DNA of 6,940 bases from NCBI GenBank assembly GCA_019245995.1, contig JAFAQW010000268.1, forward strand, positions 1 through 6,940. Reading direction: 5' to 3'. The notes under the pieces were generated by a model that was given only the letters and a program-made list of their open reading frames with translations, made no database searches and was not told where the DNA came from. Shown here piece by piece: positions 1 to 5,830 of this stretch (position 1 is the stretch's first letter; each line of letters begins with the position of its first letter). The position numbers and the translations under genes are program-made. Source of the stretch: Vulcanimicrobiota bacterium (GTDB lineage Bacteria > Vulcanimicrobiota > Vulcanimicrobiia > Vulcanimicrobiales > Vulcanimicrobiaceae).

Positions 1-50
1 AGACTAACAAAAGGGACGACTGCTAACCACCAAGGGCCGAACGTCCGCAT
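1..50 (-). CDS. 5' end of an unidentified gene (membrane or exported protein), cut by the window edge
   Basis: Read on the minus strand from the ATG at 50-48, the 16 complete codons give MRTFGPWWLAVVPFVS, and the frame is still open at the edge. Two things support a real gene. A perfect AGGAGG lies at 62-57, 6 nt before the ATG, which is the best ribosome binding site in the window. The peptide also starts with a basic residue followed by a hydrophobic run (WWLAVVPFV), as expected for a signal peptide or first membrane helix. The gene lies 214 nt downstream of the lon stop on the same strand, so it could be read through from lon or have its own promoter in the gap. Function cannot be assigned from 16 residues. 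Confidence 0.62.
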   Translation of the reverse strand, partial: MRTFGPWWLAVVPFVS

Positions 51-264
51 AGGCTTCCTCCTGACTGCTACAAGCAAGGGGTCGTCTTGTAAGAAGGCAG
101 CGTCGTCTCCTCTTGTAAAATGGAGATCGCCTCAGACCGCGCTGCGGCTGCGCTTCCGCCTGCAAGCCTCTGCACGATCGCGCTGGGATGGTAGTCAAAG
201 ATCGTGACCAGGTCGCGCTCTGGCGGTGCGCAGTCTAGTGTATGGGCGGCCGCTTTTACTAGCT
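51..264. other. Intergenic region between lon and the left-edge gene
   Basis: I see no convincing protein gene, tRNA or classical stem-plus-U-tract terminator here. Visible structure includes an imperfect direct repeat (gtcgtcttgtaa at 81-92 and gtcgtct-cctct-tgtaa at 102-118, the second carrying 5 extra bases). There is also an inverted repeat tacaag/cttgta (69-74 with 86-91, 11-nt loop). An 8-bp GCGGCCGC palindrome at 246-253 lies inside a wider ctagt/actag inverted repeat (235-239 with 258-262), just after the lon stop. The repeats at 69-118 lie immediately upstream of the left-edge gene on its own strand, where a promoter or operator would be expected. No clear -35/-10 pair could be fixed. 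Confidence 0.45.
57..62 (-). promoter_or_regulatory. Strong Shine-Dalgarno for the left-edge gene
   Basis: The plus-strand bases cctcct read AGGAGG on the minus strand, with a 6-nt spacer to the ATG at 50-48. This is a full match to the anti-Shine-Dalgarno core, and it decides the start of the truncated gene. Confidence 0.7.
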
Positions 265-2730
265 CTATCGCTTGATCGTTGTGCGACGCGCTGCACGGCG
301 CCGGACTACGCCGTTGCGGCGCTTCGCATGACCCGATCCCGGGCGCAGTGGAACGACGTTGTTCACCTTCTGATCGCCCAGCGGCACGGGCGAGATGAGG
401 CGCTTCCCGAGCGCGTGATAGAGCACTTCCGACAACTCGTCGACCGGCACGAAGGTCATCGTTTCGCGCACTTCCTTGGGAATGTCGTCCAGATCCATTT
501 CGTTGCGGCGCGGCAAGAGGATTTTCAGGATGCCGGCGCGTTTCGCACCGAGCACTTTTTCCTTGATGCCGCCGACCGGCAGCACCTGGCCCGTCAGGGT
601 GATTTCGCCGGTCATCGCCAGATTGGGATCGACCTTAATCCCGCTAAGCATCGACGCGATCGAGCTCGCGAGCGCGATGCCGGCGGAGGGTCCGTCTTTG
701 GGCGTGGCGCCGGCCGGAACGTGAATGTGGATGTCGTGCTTGGCGAAGTACTCTTCCGGCAAGCCCAACTCCGCGGAACGCGAGCGCAAGAACGATACCG
801 CAGCCTGCGCGCTCTCTTTCATCACCTCTCCCAGCTGCCCCGTCAACACGAGCTTGCCCGTGCCGGGCATCGCCTGCGTTTCGATGAACAGGATATCGCC
901 ACCGACCGGCGTCCACGCCATTCCGGTCGCCACGCCGACCGACGCGACTCGCTTGCGAACTTCGTTGAAAAACTTCGGCTTCGATAGATACTCCGACAAA
1001 TTCTCCGGTTTGATCCGGCCTTTATGGCGGGGCTCTTCGGCGATCTTCCGGGCGATTTTCCGAAAGACCGTGCCGATCTCGCGCTCGAGATTGCGGACGC
1101 CGGCCTCGCGGGTGTAGTCGTTGATAATCGCTCGAATCGCGGAGTCTGCGATCTGCGCTTGAGTGTCGCGCAATCCGTTCGCCAACCGCTGTTTCTTCAA
1201 GAGATAGCGCTTGGCGATCTGCAGCTTTTCGAATTCCGTGTAGCCGGACAGCGTGATGATCTCCATGCGGTCGCGCAACGGCGGAGAGATCGTGTCCAGC
1301 GTGTTGGCCGTGCAAATGAACAACACGGCCGAAAGGTCGAACGGCAGATCGAGATAGTGGTCGCGGAAGTTGTTGTTCTGCTCCGGGTCCAGCACTTCGA
1401 GGAGCGCCGACTGCGGGTCGCCGCGAAAATCGGCCCCGACTTTGTCGATCTCATCGATCATCATAACGGGATTGCGGGTACCGGCATCGCGAATCGCGCG
1501 AACGATCGTGCCGGGCATCGCCCCGATATAGGTGCGCCGGTGACCGCGAATTTCTGCTTCGTCGCGCACGCCGCCGACGGAGAGGCGCACGAACTTACGG
1601 CCCATGGCGCGCGCGATCGACTGTCCGAGCGACGTCTTCCCAACGCCCGGCGGCCCCACGAAGCATAGAATTGGACCGCTCAATTTTTTCTTGAGCTTGC
1701 CCACAGCGAGATACTCAATGATCCGGTCCTTAATTTTCTCCAGATCGTAGTGATCTTCGTCGAGAATCTTGCGTGCCTGAGCGATGTGGATGTGGTCCGC
1801 TGTCTCAGTCTTCCACGGCAACGTTACGAGCCAATCGAGGTACGTGCGAATGACGCTGTATTCGGGACTCGCTTGCGGTACGCGGGAGAGGCGATCCAAT
1901 TCGCGGTCCGCGGCCTTCTTGACGTCAGGAGGCATCGACGCTTCGTCGATCTTGGAGCGCAGCTCGTTGGCCTCCGCTTGTTGCGGGTCGGCTTCGCCCA
2001 ACTCTTCCTGAATGGCGCGCAGCTGCTGGCGCAGGTAGAACTCGCGCTGATTCTTCTCCATCTCGCGCTGGATGTCGCTTTGAATCTTGTGGCCGAGCTC
2101 GACCACCTCCAGCTCTTTCGTGAGCAAGAGCGTGAGCTTGCGCATGCGCTTCGCCGTGTCGCGCTCCTCGAGGAGCGCTTGGCGATCCGCCGTCTCGAGC
2201 CGCATCGTCGAGGCGACGAAGTATGTCAGCACCGCGGGATCCGTGATGTTCGCGACCTCCATCTCCATCTCGCGCGGCGCCTGAGGCAGATACGATAGCA
2301 GTTTCTGGAACAGCCCGGCGAGGTTGCGCTGCATCGCGACGAGCTCTTCGTTCTCCACGGTCGCGTCGGGCAGTTCCGTATAGGACGCAACCATGTAGGG
2401 CGACAACTGGGAGAACTCGTCGATGCGAAAGACCTGCTGTCCCGCGATGATACAGCGGAGGGTACCGTCGGGCACCTTGAGCATTTTTTGAATGACGCCG
2501 ATTGTACCGATGCGATGTACGTCCTCGGGCCCCGGGTTCTCGATCTCACGGTCGCGCAGCACGGTCAAGCCGACCGGCTTCCCGTCGCGCAGCGCCTCCT
2601 CGACCAGCGCGATACCGGGCTTCTTCACCACCGCGAGCGGAATCACGGTGTGCGGGAAGAGTACGGCCTCCTGCAGGGGCAGTATGCCGATCGTAGTGGG
2701 ATGAGCCTCAGTAGGAACGTGTTGAGCCAT
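265..2730 (-). CDS. lon: ATP-dependent protease Lon (endopeptidase La, LonA type)
   Basis: This encodes an 821-residue cytosolic AAA+ serine protease that degrades misfolded and short-lived regulatory proteins. Domains in order are an N-terminal substrate-binding LAN domain (about 12-205), a coiled helical linker (about 205-300), an AAA+ module with Walker A GPPGVGKT at 359-366 and Walker B MMIDEID at 423-429, and a protease domain from about 595. The catalytic dyad is Ser682 in PKDGPSAG and Lys725 in GGIKEK, 43 residues apart as in E. coli Lon. The open frame extends to 2982, but homology begins at the ATG at 2730-2728, 5 nt after the hsp20 stop. The 84 extra residues overlap hsp20 in another frame and are not Lon-like. 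The Shine-Dalgarno is weak (GTAAGA inside the hsp20 end), which suggests coupled translation. Beyond the E. coli length there is a basic tail of about 35 residues (about 787-821). Identification is secure. Confidence 0.97.
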   Translation of the reverse strand: MAQHVPTEAHPTTIGILPLQEAVLFPHTVIPLAVVKKPGIALVEEALRDGKPVGLTVLRDREIENPGPEDVHRIGTIGVIQKMLKVPDGTLRCIIAGQQVFRIDEFSQLSPYMVASYTELPDATVENEELVAMQRNLAGLFQKLLSYLPQAPREMEMEVANITDPAVLTYFVASTMRLETADRQALLEERDTAKRMRKLTLLLTKELEVVELGHKIQSDIQREMEKNQREFYLRQQLRAIQEELGEADPQQAEANELRSKIDEASMPPDVKKAADRELDRLSRVPQASPEYSVIRTYLDWLVTLPWKTETADHIHIAQARKILDEDHYDLEKIKDRIIEYLAVGKLKKKLSGPILCFVGPPGVGKTSLGQSIARAMGRKFVRLSVGGVRDEAEIRGHRRTYIGAMPGTIVRAIRDAGTRNPVMMIDEIDKVGADFRGDPQSALLEVLDPEQNNNFRDHYLDLPFDLSAVLFICTANTLDTISPPLRDRMEIITLSGYTEFEKLQIAKRYLLKKQRLANGLRDTQAQIADSAIRAIINDYTREAGVRNLEREIGTVFRKIARKIAEEPRHKGRIKPENLSEYLSKPKFFNEVRKRVASVGVATGMAWTPVGGDILFIETQAMPGTGKLVLTGQLGEVMKESAQAAVSFLRSRSAELGLPEEYFAKHDIHIHVPAGATPKDGPSAGIALASSIASMLSGIKVDPNLAMTGEITLTGQVLPVGGIKEKVLGAKRAGILKILLPRRNEMDLDDIPKEVRETMTFVPVDELSEVLYHALGKRLISPVPLGDQKVNNVVPLRPGSGHAKRRNGVVRRRAARRTTIKR

Positions 2731-2735
2731 AAATC

Positions 2736-3134
2736 TTACGAATGCGTTCTCGTGATGACGAGATGAAGCTCGCTCTTCTCGGTGCGCGCATAAGCGCCCG
2801 GCTCGATAGCCGCGACGATCGTCAGGAACCCATCCTCGTAACTCGCCGATACGGCGTCGCATTTGATGGCCACGGGCAGGCGAATGCGCTTGACGAACTC
2901 GCCATACGCGATTTCCTTTTGCAAGAAAGAACTCTGGCGAATTTGCCGCGGCTTCGAGCGGCGGCCGGCAATGACGAGCCATCGTCCATCGAAGCCGAAT
3001 CGCAGCGACTCTGCGTCTGCGCCGGCGACCTCGATAACGACGGTGATTGCCTGCTGTTCCTCATCCACGAGCACGTCGGCGTTGGGCGCAAAGACGGCAA
3101 GGCGAGTCCGTGCTACGAACTCCATCGCTTCCAT
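2736..3134 (-). CDS. hsp20: Small heat shock protein, Hsp20/alpha-crystallin family
   Basis: This encodes 132 residues, most of which form the alpha-crystallin domain (about 15-112). Family features are KEIAYGEFVKRIRLP at 73-87 and the A-x-x-x-x-G-x-L signature in ASYEDGFLTIVA at 97-108. Such proteins are ATP-independent holdases that bind unfolding proteins as oligomers in the cytosol. The N-terminal arm is short (about 14 residues). A possible I-x-I-like oligomerisation motif is LVI in the C-terminal tail at 125-127. Two in-frame ATGs compete as start, 3134 and 3125. The first follows GGACGGCGGG, the second follows GGAAGCG, and the choice is open. The gene lies 39 nt after an exported-protein gene and 5 nt before lon, so chaperone and protease are probably made from one transcript. 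Confidence 0.92.
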   Translation of the reverse strand: MEAMEFVARTRLAVFAPNADVLVDEEQQAITVVIEVAGADAESLRFGFDGRWLVIAGRRSKPRQIRQSSFLQKEIAYGEFVKRIRLPVAIKCDAVSASYEDGFLTIVAAIEPGAYARTEKSELHLVITRTHS

Positions 3135-3136
3135 AA

Positions 3137-3164
3137 CCCGCCGTCCGAGGAGCGGGATGCGCTC
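3137..3164 (-). promoter_or_regulatory. Possible mutually exclusive hairpins at the hsp20 translation start
   Basis: On the minus-strand RNA, CCCGC (3156-3152) can pair with GCGGG (3141-3137), which includes the purine-rich stretch just before the hsp20 ATG. Alternatively, GAGCG (3164-3160) can pair with CGCUC (3154-3150) around a 5-nt loop. The two stems share bases 3152-3154, so only one can form at a time. The first would hide the ribosome binding region and the second would free it. RNA thermometers at hsp20 genes are well known, but short G+C stems like these also arise by chance in GC-rich DNA. Confidence 0.25.
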
Positions 3165-3173
3165 GCCGGTTGC

Positions 3174-3692
3174 TTAGAGCATGGGATCGGGAAGGGCACG
3201 GCCAGGCGGCCACGCCACGCACGGCTGGAGCCGAAATCGAAGCGCTTCCATCGCTCCGGGAGCGATCTTTACTTGAAAAAAGCGCGGATAGCGCGTGGGA
3301 ACGCCGTAGCGGCTTTCCGGCGGGAATTCGGTCGCGTTCTCGTTCGGAAGATGCGTCGAAGCGAGAATCTGATTGATTGCGCCGGCGCTCGCCGGCGAAG
3401 TGTACGCCGGGCTGCGTTGGCCGAGCCACGTCGCGCCGTCCGCCGTCGTGTAGAGGAAGCCTACGATCTGGTTCGGCATCATCGTTGCGGTGGAGATCAC
3501 CTCGTCGATGCGCACGATCTGCAGCGAACGGACGACGGGCGCCTGCAGCACCTTCGGCACGGGGCGCGCCGAATCCAGACACGCACCGGTCTCCATCGGC
3601 GGCGAAGGCATCGGCGGCATCGCCGCTTCGGGGGGAACCTGCGCTACGACCGTACGTAACGCGCCCAGCAAGAGGACAGCAATGAGCAGCAT
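3174..3692 (-). CDS. Predicted exported protein of unknown function
   Basis: The 172-residue product is not recognised. It opens with a hydrophobic segment MLLIAVLLLGALRTVVA that looks like a signal peptide with probable cleavage after Ala17, although the usual basic residues before the core are missing. A Pro/Met-rich linker follows (about 19-33), then a region with no repeat or known catalytic motif. Two cysteines in the mature part (Cys38 and Cys158) could form a disulfide in an exported protein. The start is the ATG at 3692: upstream in frame there is no ATG, GTG or TTG before a stop. AGAGAG at 3703-3698 is a reasonable Shine-Dalgarno with a 5-nt spacer. As the first gene before hsp20 and lon (39-nt gap), it may share their promoter and have an envelope stress role, which is a guess. 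It could be a narrowly distributed lineage-specific protein. Confidence 0.7.
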   Translation of the reverse strand: MLLIAVLLLGALRTVVAQVPPEAAMPPMPSPPMETGACLDSARPVPKVLQAPVVRSLQIVRIDEVISTATMMPNQIVGFLYTTADGATWLGQRSPAYTSPASAGAINQILASTHLPNENATEFPPESRYGVPTRYPRFFQVKIAPGAMEALRFRLQPCVAWPPGRALPDPML

Positions 3693-3789
3693 ATTGGCTC
3701 TCTTCGCGTACGGTAGCCGAGCACCATTCGGCCTTCGCCGTCATTCGACAGGGTGGTGATGAAAAAACCAGGATGAAAATGCGAGGGCG
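3693..3789. promoter_or_regulatory. Divergent intergenic region between the stress operon and the permease
   Basis: These 97 bp separate the start of the exported protein-hsp20-lon block (minus) from the permease start (plus), so promoters for both should lie here unless transcription enters from further upstream. I find no CIRCE inverted repeat (the HrcA operator) and no clear sigma-70 -35/-10 pair. The end nearest the permease is locally A-rich (3759-3779) and contains very short overlapping reading frames. Regulation therefore cannot be assigned. Confidence 0.4.
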
Positions 3790-5154
3790 GTGACGACGGG
3801 GAAACCGCGGCTACTTCGGCGCCTGGGGGTGCGCGATGCCGCGCTGATCGTAATGGGCGGCATCATCGGATCGGGTATCTTCATGAACCCTTCCGTCGTC
3901 GCGCAGAAGATCCCCAGTGCGCTCTTGATCATGCTCGTGTGGTGCGCGGGCGGCGGGATCGCGCTCCTGGGCGCCGGCATATTCGCCGAGCTCGCGGCGC
4001 GCCGGCCCACCGACGGCGGCCTGTACGCGTACATGCGCGACGCGTTTCATCCGGCATTGGCATTCATGTACGGCTGGACGCTGCTGCTCGTGTCGCAGAG
4101 CGGCGGCATGGCGGCGGCGGCCGTCACGTTCGCCGCGTATTTCGGCGCGCTTAGCGGCACCGCAGCCTCAACGGCGCTGGTGGCGGCCATCGCGATCGCG
4201 TTGTTTACCGCGATCAACGCGTTGGGAGTGCGCAGCGGAACGACGACGCAGAATCTGTTTATGATCGCCAAGATCGTCGCCATCGGCGGCTTTGTGGGCG
4301 TCGGACTCGTCGCAACCCCGGGGCGCCACGAGGTGACCGCCGTCCCCATCGAGACCAACGCGCTGGCCGCCATGGGCTTGGCGTTGGTTCCGGTGCTTTT
4401 TGCGTACAGCGGCTGGCAAACGTCAAGTTTTATGACGGCCGAGCTACGCGATCCGGCGCGAACGTTACCGCGAGGAATGATCGCCGGCGTCATCGGCGTC
4501 GTGGCGCTCTATTTGGCCGTCAATGCGGTCTGTTTGCGCGTCCTGGGAGTCGGCGGCTTGCGGGCGACGGCGACCCCCGCTTCCGCAATCGCGCAGCTCG
4601 CCTTCGGAGCCACGGGCCTGCGCATCATGGCCGCCGTCATCGCGCTCTCCACCCTGGGCTTCTTGAGCAATCAAATTCTGACGTCGCCGCGCATCTACTT
4701 TCAGATGGCGGCTGACGGCGCGTTTTTCAAACAGCTCGCGCGAATCGATCCGCGGACTCACGTGCCGGTGATGGCGATCGTGTTGCAGGGCACCGTGGGA
4801 CTCATCATCGCGCTCTCCGGACGCTACGACCAGATCCTCAACTACGTCACCTCGGTGGATTACGTGTTCTTCGGACTCTCGGCGCTGGCGCTGATCGTCT
4901 TTCGCTACCGCGACGCGCGCGATCCCTCGGCGCCGCGTCCCGCCCTGCAAATGCCGGGACATCCCGTGACCACGGTGCTCTTCGCAGTGATCGCTTGGGC
5001 CATCGTCGCCGACGTGCTGATCAAGTCGCCGGTCGCAACGGCGATCGGTCTCAGCATCCTCGTCTCGGGTTTACCGGTCTACTGGATGTTCACGCGAACG
5101 CGTCGACGATCTGTGGGAGCGCCTGGGCCGCCGGCGCCCGCAGAACGCAGCTGA
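3790..5154 (+). CDS. APC-superfamily amino acid permease
   Basis: The 454-residue product is a polytopic inner-membrane protein with about 12 hydrophobic segments, typical in length and layout for amino acid/polyamine/organocation transporters. Family marks are the unwound TM1 motif GGIIGSGIF (23-31), GGLYAYMRDAF after TM2 (76-86), the TM6 region FAYSGWQ (204-210) followed by AELRDPARTLPRG (217-229), and SPRIYFQMAADG (299-310). These resemble the LAT/YfnA-type branch that takes up neutral or other amino acids by proton symport or exchange. The substrate cannot be read from the sequence. The start is a GTG at 3790. A purine run GAGGG lies only 2 nt before it, and no in-frame alternative upstream was found. 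The last 20 or so residues after TM12 are an Arg- and Pro-rich tail that overlaps the end of the opposing sirtuin gene by 65 nt. Confidence 0.9.
   Translation: MTTGKPRLLRRLGVRDAALIVMGGIIGSGIFMNPSVVAQKIPSALLIMLVWCAGGGIALLGAGIFAELAARRPTDGGLYAYMRDAFHPALAFMYGWTLLLVSQSGGMAAAAVTFAAYFGALSGTAASTALVAAIAIALFTAINALGVRSGTTTQNLFMIAKIVAIGGFVGVGLVATPGRHEVTAVPIETNALAAMGLALVPVLFAYSGWQTSSFMTAELRDPARTLPRGMIAGVIGVVALYLAVNAVCLRVLGVGGLRATATPASAIAQLAFGATGLRIMAAVIALSTLGFLSNQILTSPRIYFQMAADGAFFKQLARIDPRTHVPVMAIVLQGTVGLIIALSGRYDQILNYVTSVDYVFFGLSALALIVFRYRDARDPSAPRPALQMPGHPVTTVLFAVIAWAIVADVLIKSPVATAIGLSILVSGLPVYWMFTRTRRRSVGAPGPPAPAERS
5090..5154. other. Convergent 3' overlap of permease and sirtuin genes
   Basis: The permease stop TGA is at 5152-5154 (plus) and the sirtuin stop TGA is at 5092-5090 (minus), so 65 bp code on both strands. 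The sirtuin part (LRAPAAQALPQIVDAF) looks like a normal family C-terminus, while the permease part (RTRRRSVGAPGPPAPAERS) looks like unconstrained tail. There is no room for a bidirectional terminator between the genes. Confidence 0.85.
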
Positions 5155-5830
5155 CGCGTTCGCTGATCGGTGTCGCCTCCGGGTTGATCTCGGCAACGAA
5201 GGCGCGGCGATTGTAGTTCGTTGCCGACGACGCAGCGGGATAGACGACGGCGCTCGTGCCGACTACCAGTACCACGTCGGCCCGGCGGGCCGCCGCTTCC
5301 GCACTCCGCCAGGACTCTTCGGGCAATGCCTCGCCGAACCACACCACGTTCGGCCGAAAACGCCCGCCGCAGGCGTGCTCGATCTCGTCGAGCGGCAGCC
5401 CTTCCTCGTCCAGACCTCGGCGCGCGTCGCAGCCGGTGCAGCGCGCTTCCCGCAAATGCCCATGCAGTTCCACCACGTTACGCGAGCCGGCGCGCACATG
5501 CAGCGAATCGACGTTCTGCGTCACGAGGGTGAAGTCGCGCAGCGAACGCTCGAGCCGCGCCAACGCATGGTGACCCGCGTTGGGTTGCGCGCGCCGATGC
5601 GCCGCCAACCGTTCGTTGTACCACGTCCACACCAGGCGCGGATCACGAGTGAAGCCCTCGGGCGACGCCAACTGTTCGGCGCGATGCGTTCGCCACGGTC
5701 CTCCCGCGCCGCGAAACGTCGGCACCCCGCTCTCCGCCGAGATGCCCGAGCCGGTTAAAGCGAAAACGGAAGAGGCGCGGCGGAGGGCCGCGATGAGCGG
5801 CTCTAAGATCTTTCCATCAGACGCTCCCAC
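5090..5830 (-). CDS. cobB: NAD-dependent protein deacylase, class III sirtuin (CobB/SIRT5-like)
   Basis: The 246-residue product is a complete Sir2-fold enzyme that uses NAD+ to remove acyl groups from lysines in cytosolic proteins. NAD-binding motifs are TGSGISAESGVPTFRG (26-41) and TQNVDSLH (104-111). His123 in ELHG is the catalytic base, and VVWFGE (162-167) and GTSAVVYPA (191-199) complete the site. Tyr71 and Arg74 in WYNER match the Y-x-x-R pair that binds succinyl and malonyl groups in SIRT5 and CobB. The zinc module is unusual: Cys131, Cys134 and Cys154 are present, but the position expected for a further Cys, three before Cys154, is Glu151 (His152 is next to it). The start is GTG at 5830, the only plausible start ahead of the conserved region. 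It lies inside the last codons of korB (28-nt overlap), pointing to coupled translation. Confidence 0.93.
   Translation of the reverse strand: MGASDGKILEPLIAALRRASSVFALTGSGISAESGVPTFRGAGGPWRTHRAEQLASPEGFTRDPRLVWTWYNERLAAHRRAQPNAGHHALARLERSLRDFTLVTQNVDSLHVRAGSRNVVELHGHLREARCTGCDARRGLDEEGLPLDEIEHACGGRFRPNVVWFGEALPEESWRSAEAAARRADVVLVVGTSAVVYPAASSATNYNRRAFVAEINPEATPISERVSCVLRAPAAQALPQIVDAFA

Noticed and set aside
4..198. 64-residue minus-strand ORF in the intergenic region
   Set aside because: Arg/Ser/Pro-rich with no motif. It overlaps the better-supported left-edge start and its AGGAGG in another frame.
230..264. GCGGCCGC palindrome within a ctagt/actag repeat as a lon terminator
   Set aside because: The stems are short and separated, and no U-tract follows on the minus strand, so it does not meet the form of an intrinsic terminator.
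226..987. 253-residue plus-strand ORF opposite lon
   Set aside because: Lies antisense to the conserved Lon protease domain. Composition is rich in Arg, His and Asp with no family motif, as expected of a shadow frame in GC-rich DNA.
2731..2982. 84-residue N-terminal extension of Lon
   Set aside because: The extension overlaps hsp20 in another frame and does not resemble the LAN domain. The ATG at 2730 begins just before conserved sequence.
2742..3659. 305-residue plus-strand ORF across hsp20 and the exported-protein gene
   Set aside because: Antisense to two better-supported genes, with low-complexity Arg-rich sequence and no recognisable domain.
3061..3744. 227-residue minus-strand ORF overlapping the exported-protein gene and the hsp20 start
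   Set aside because: Different frame from the signal-peptide ORF, rich in Arg/Ala/Ser, with no supported ribosome binding site. It covers the hsp20 start in the wrong frame.
3693..3789. CIRCE/HrcA operator in front of the stress operon
   Set aside because: No TTAGCACTC-N9-GAGTGCTAA or close variant is present on either strand.
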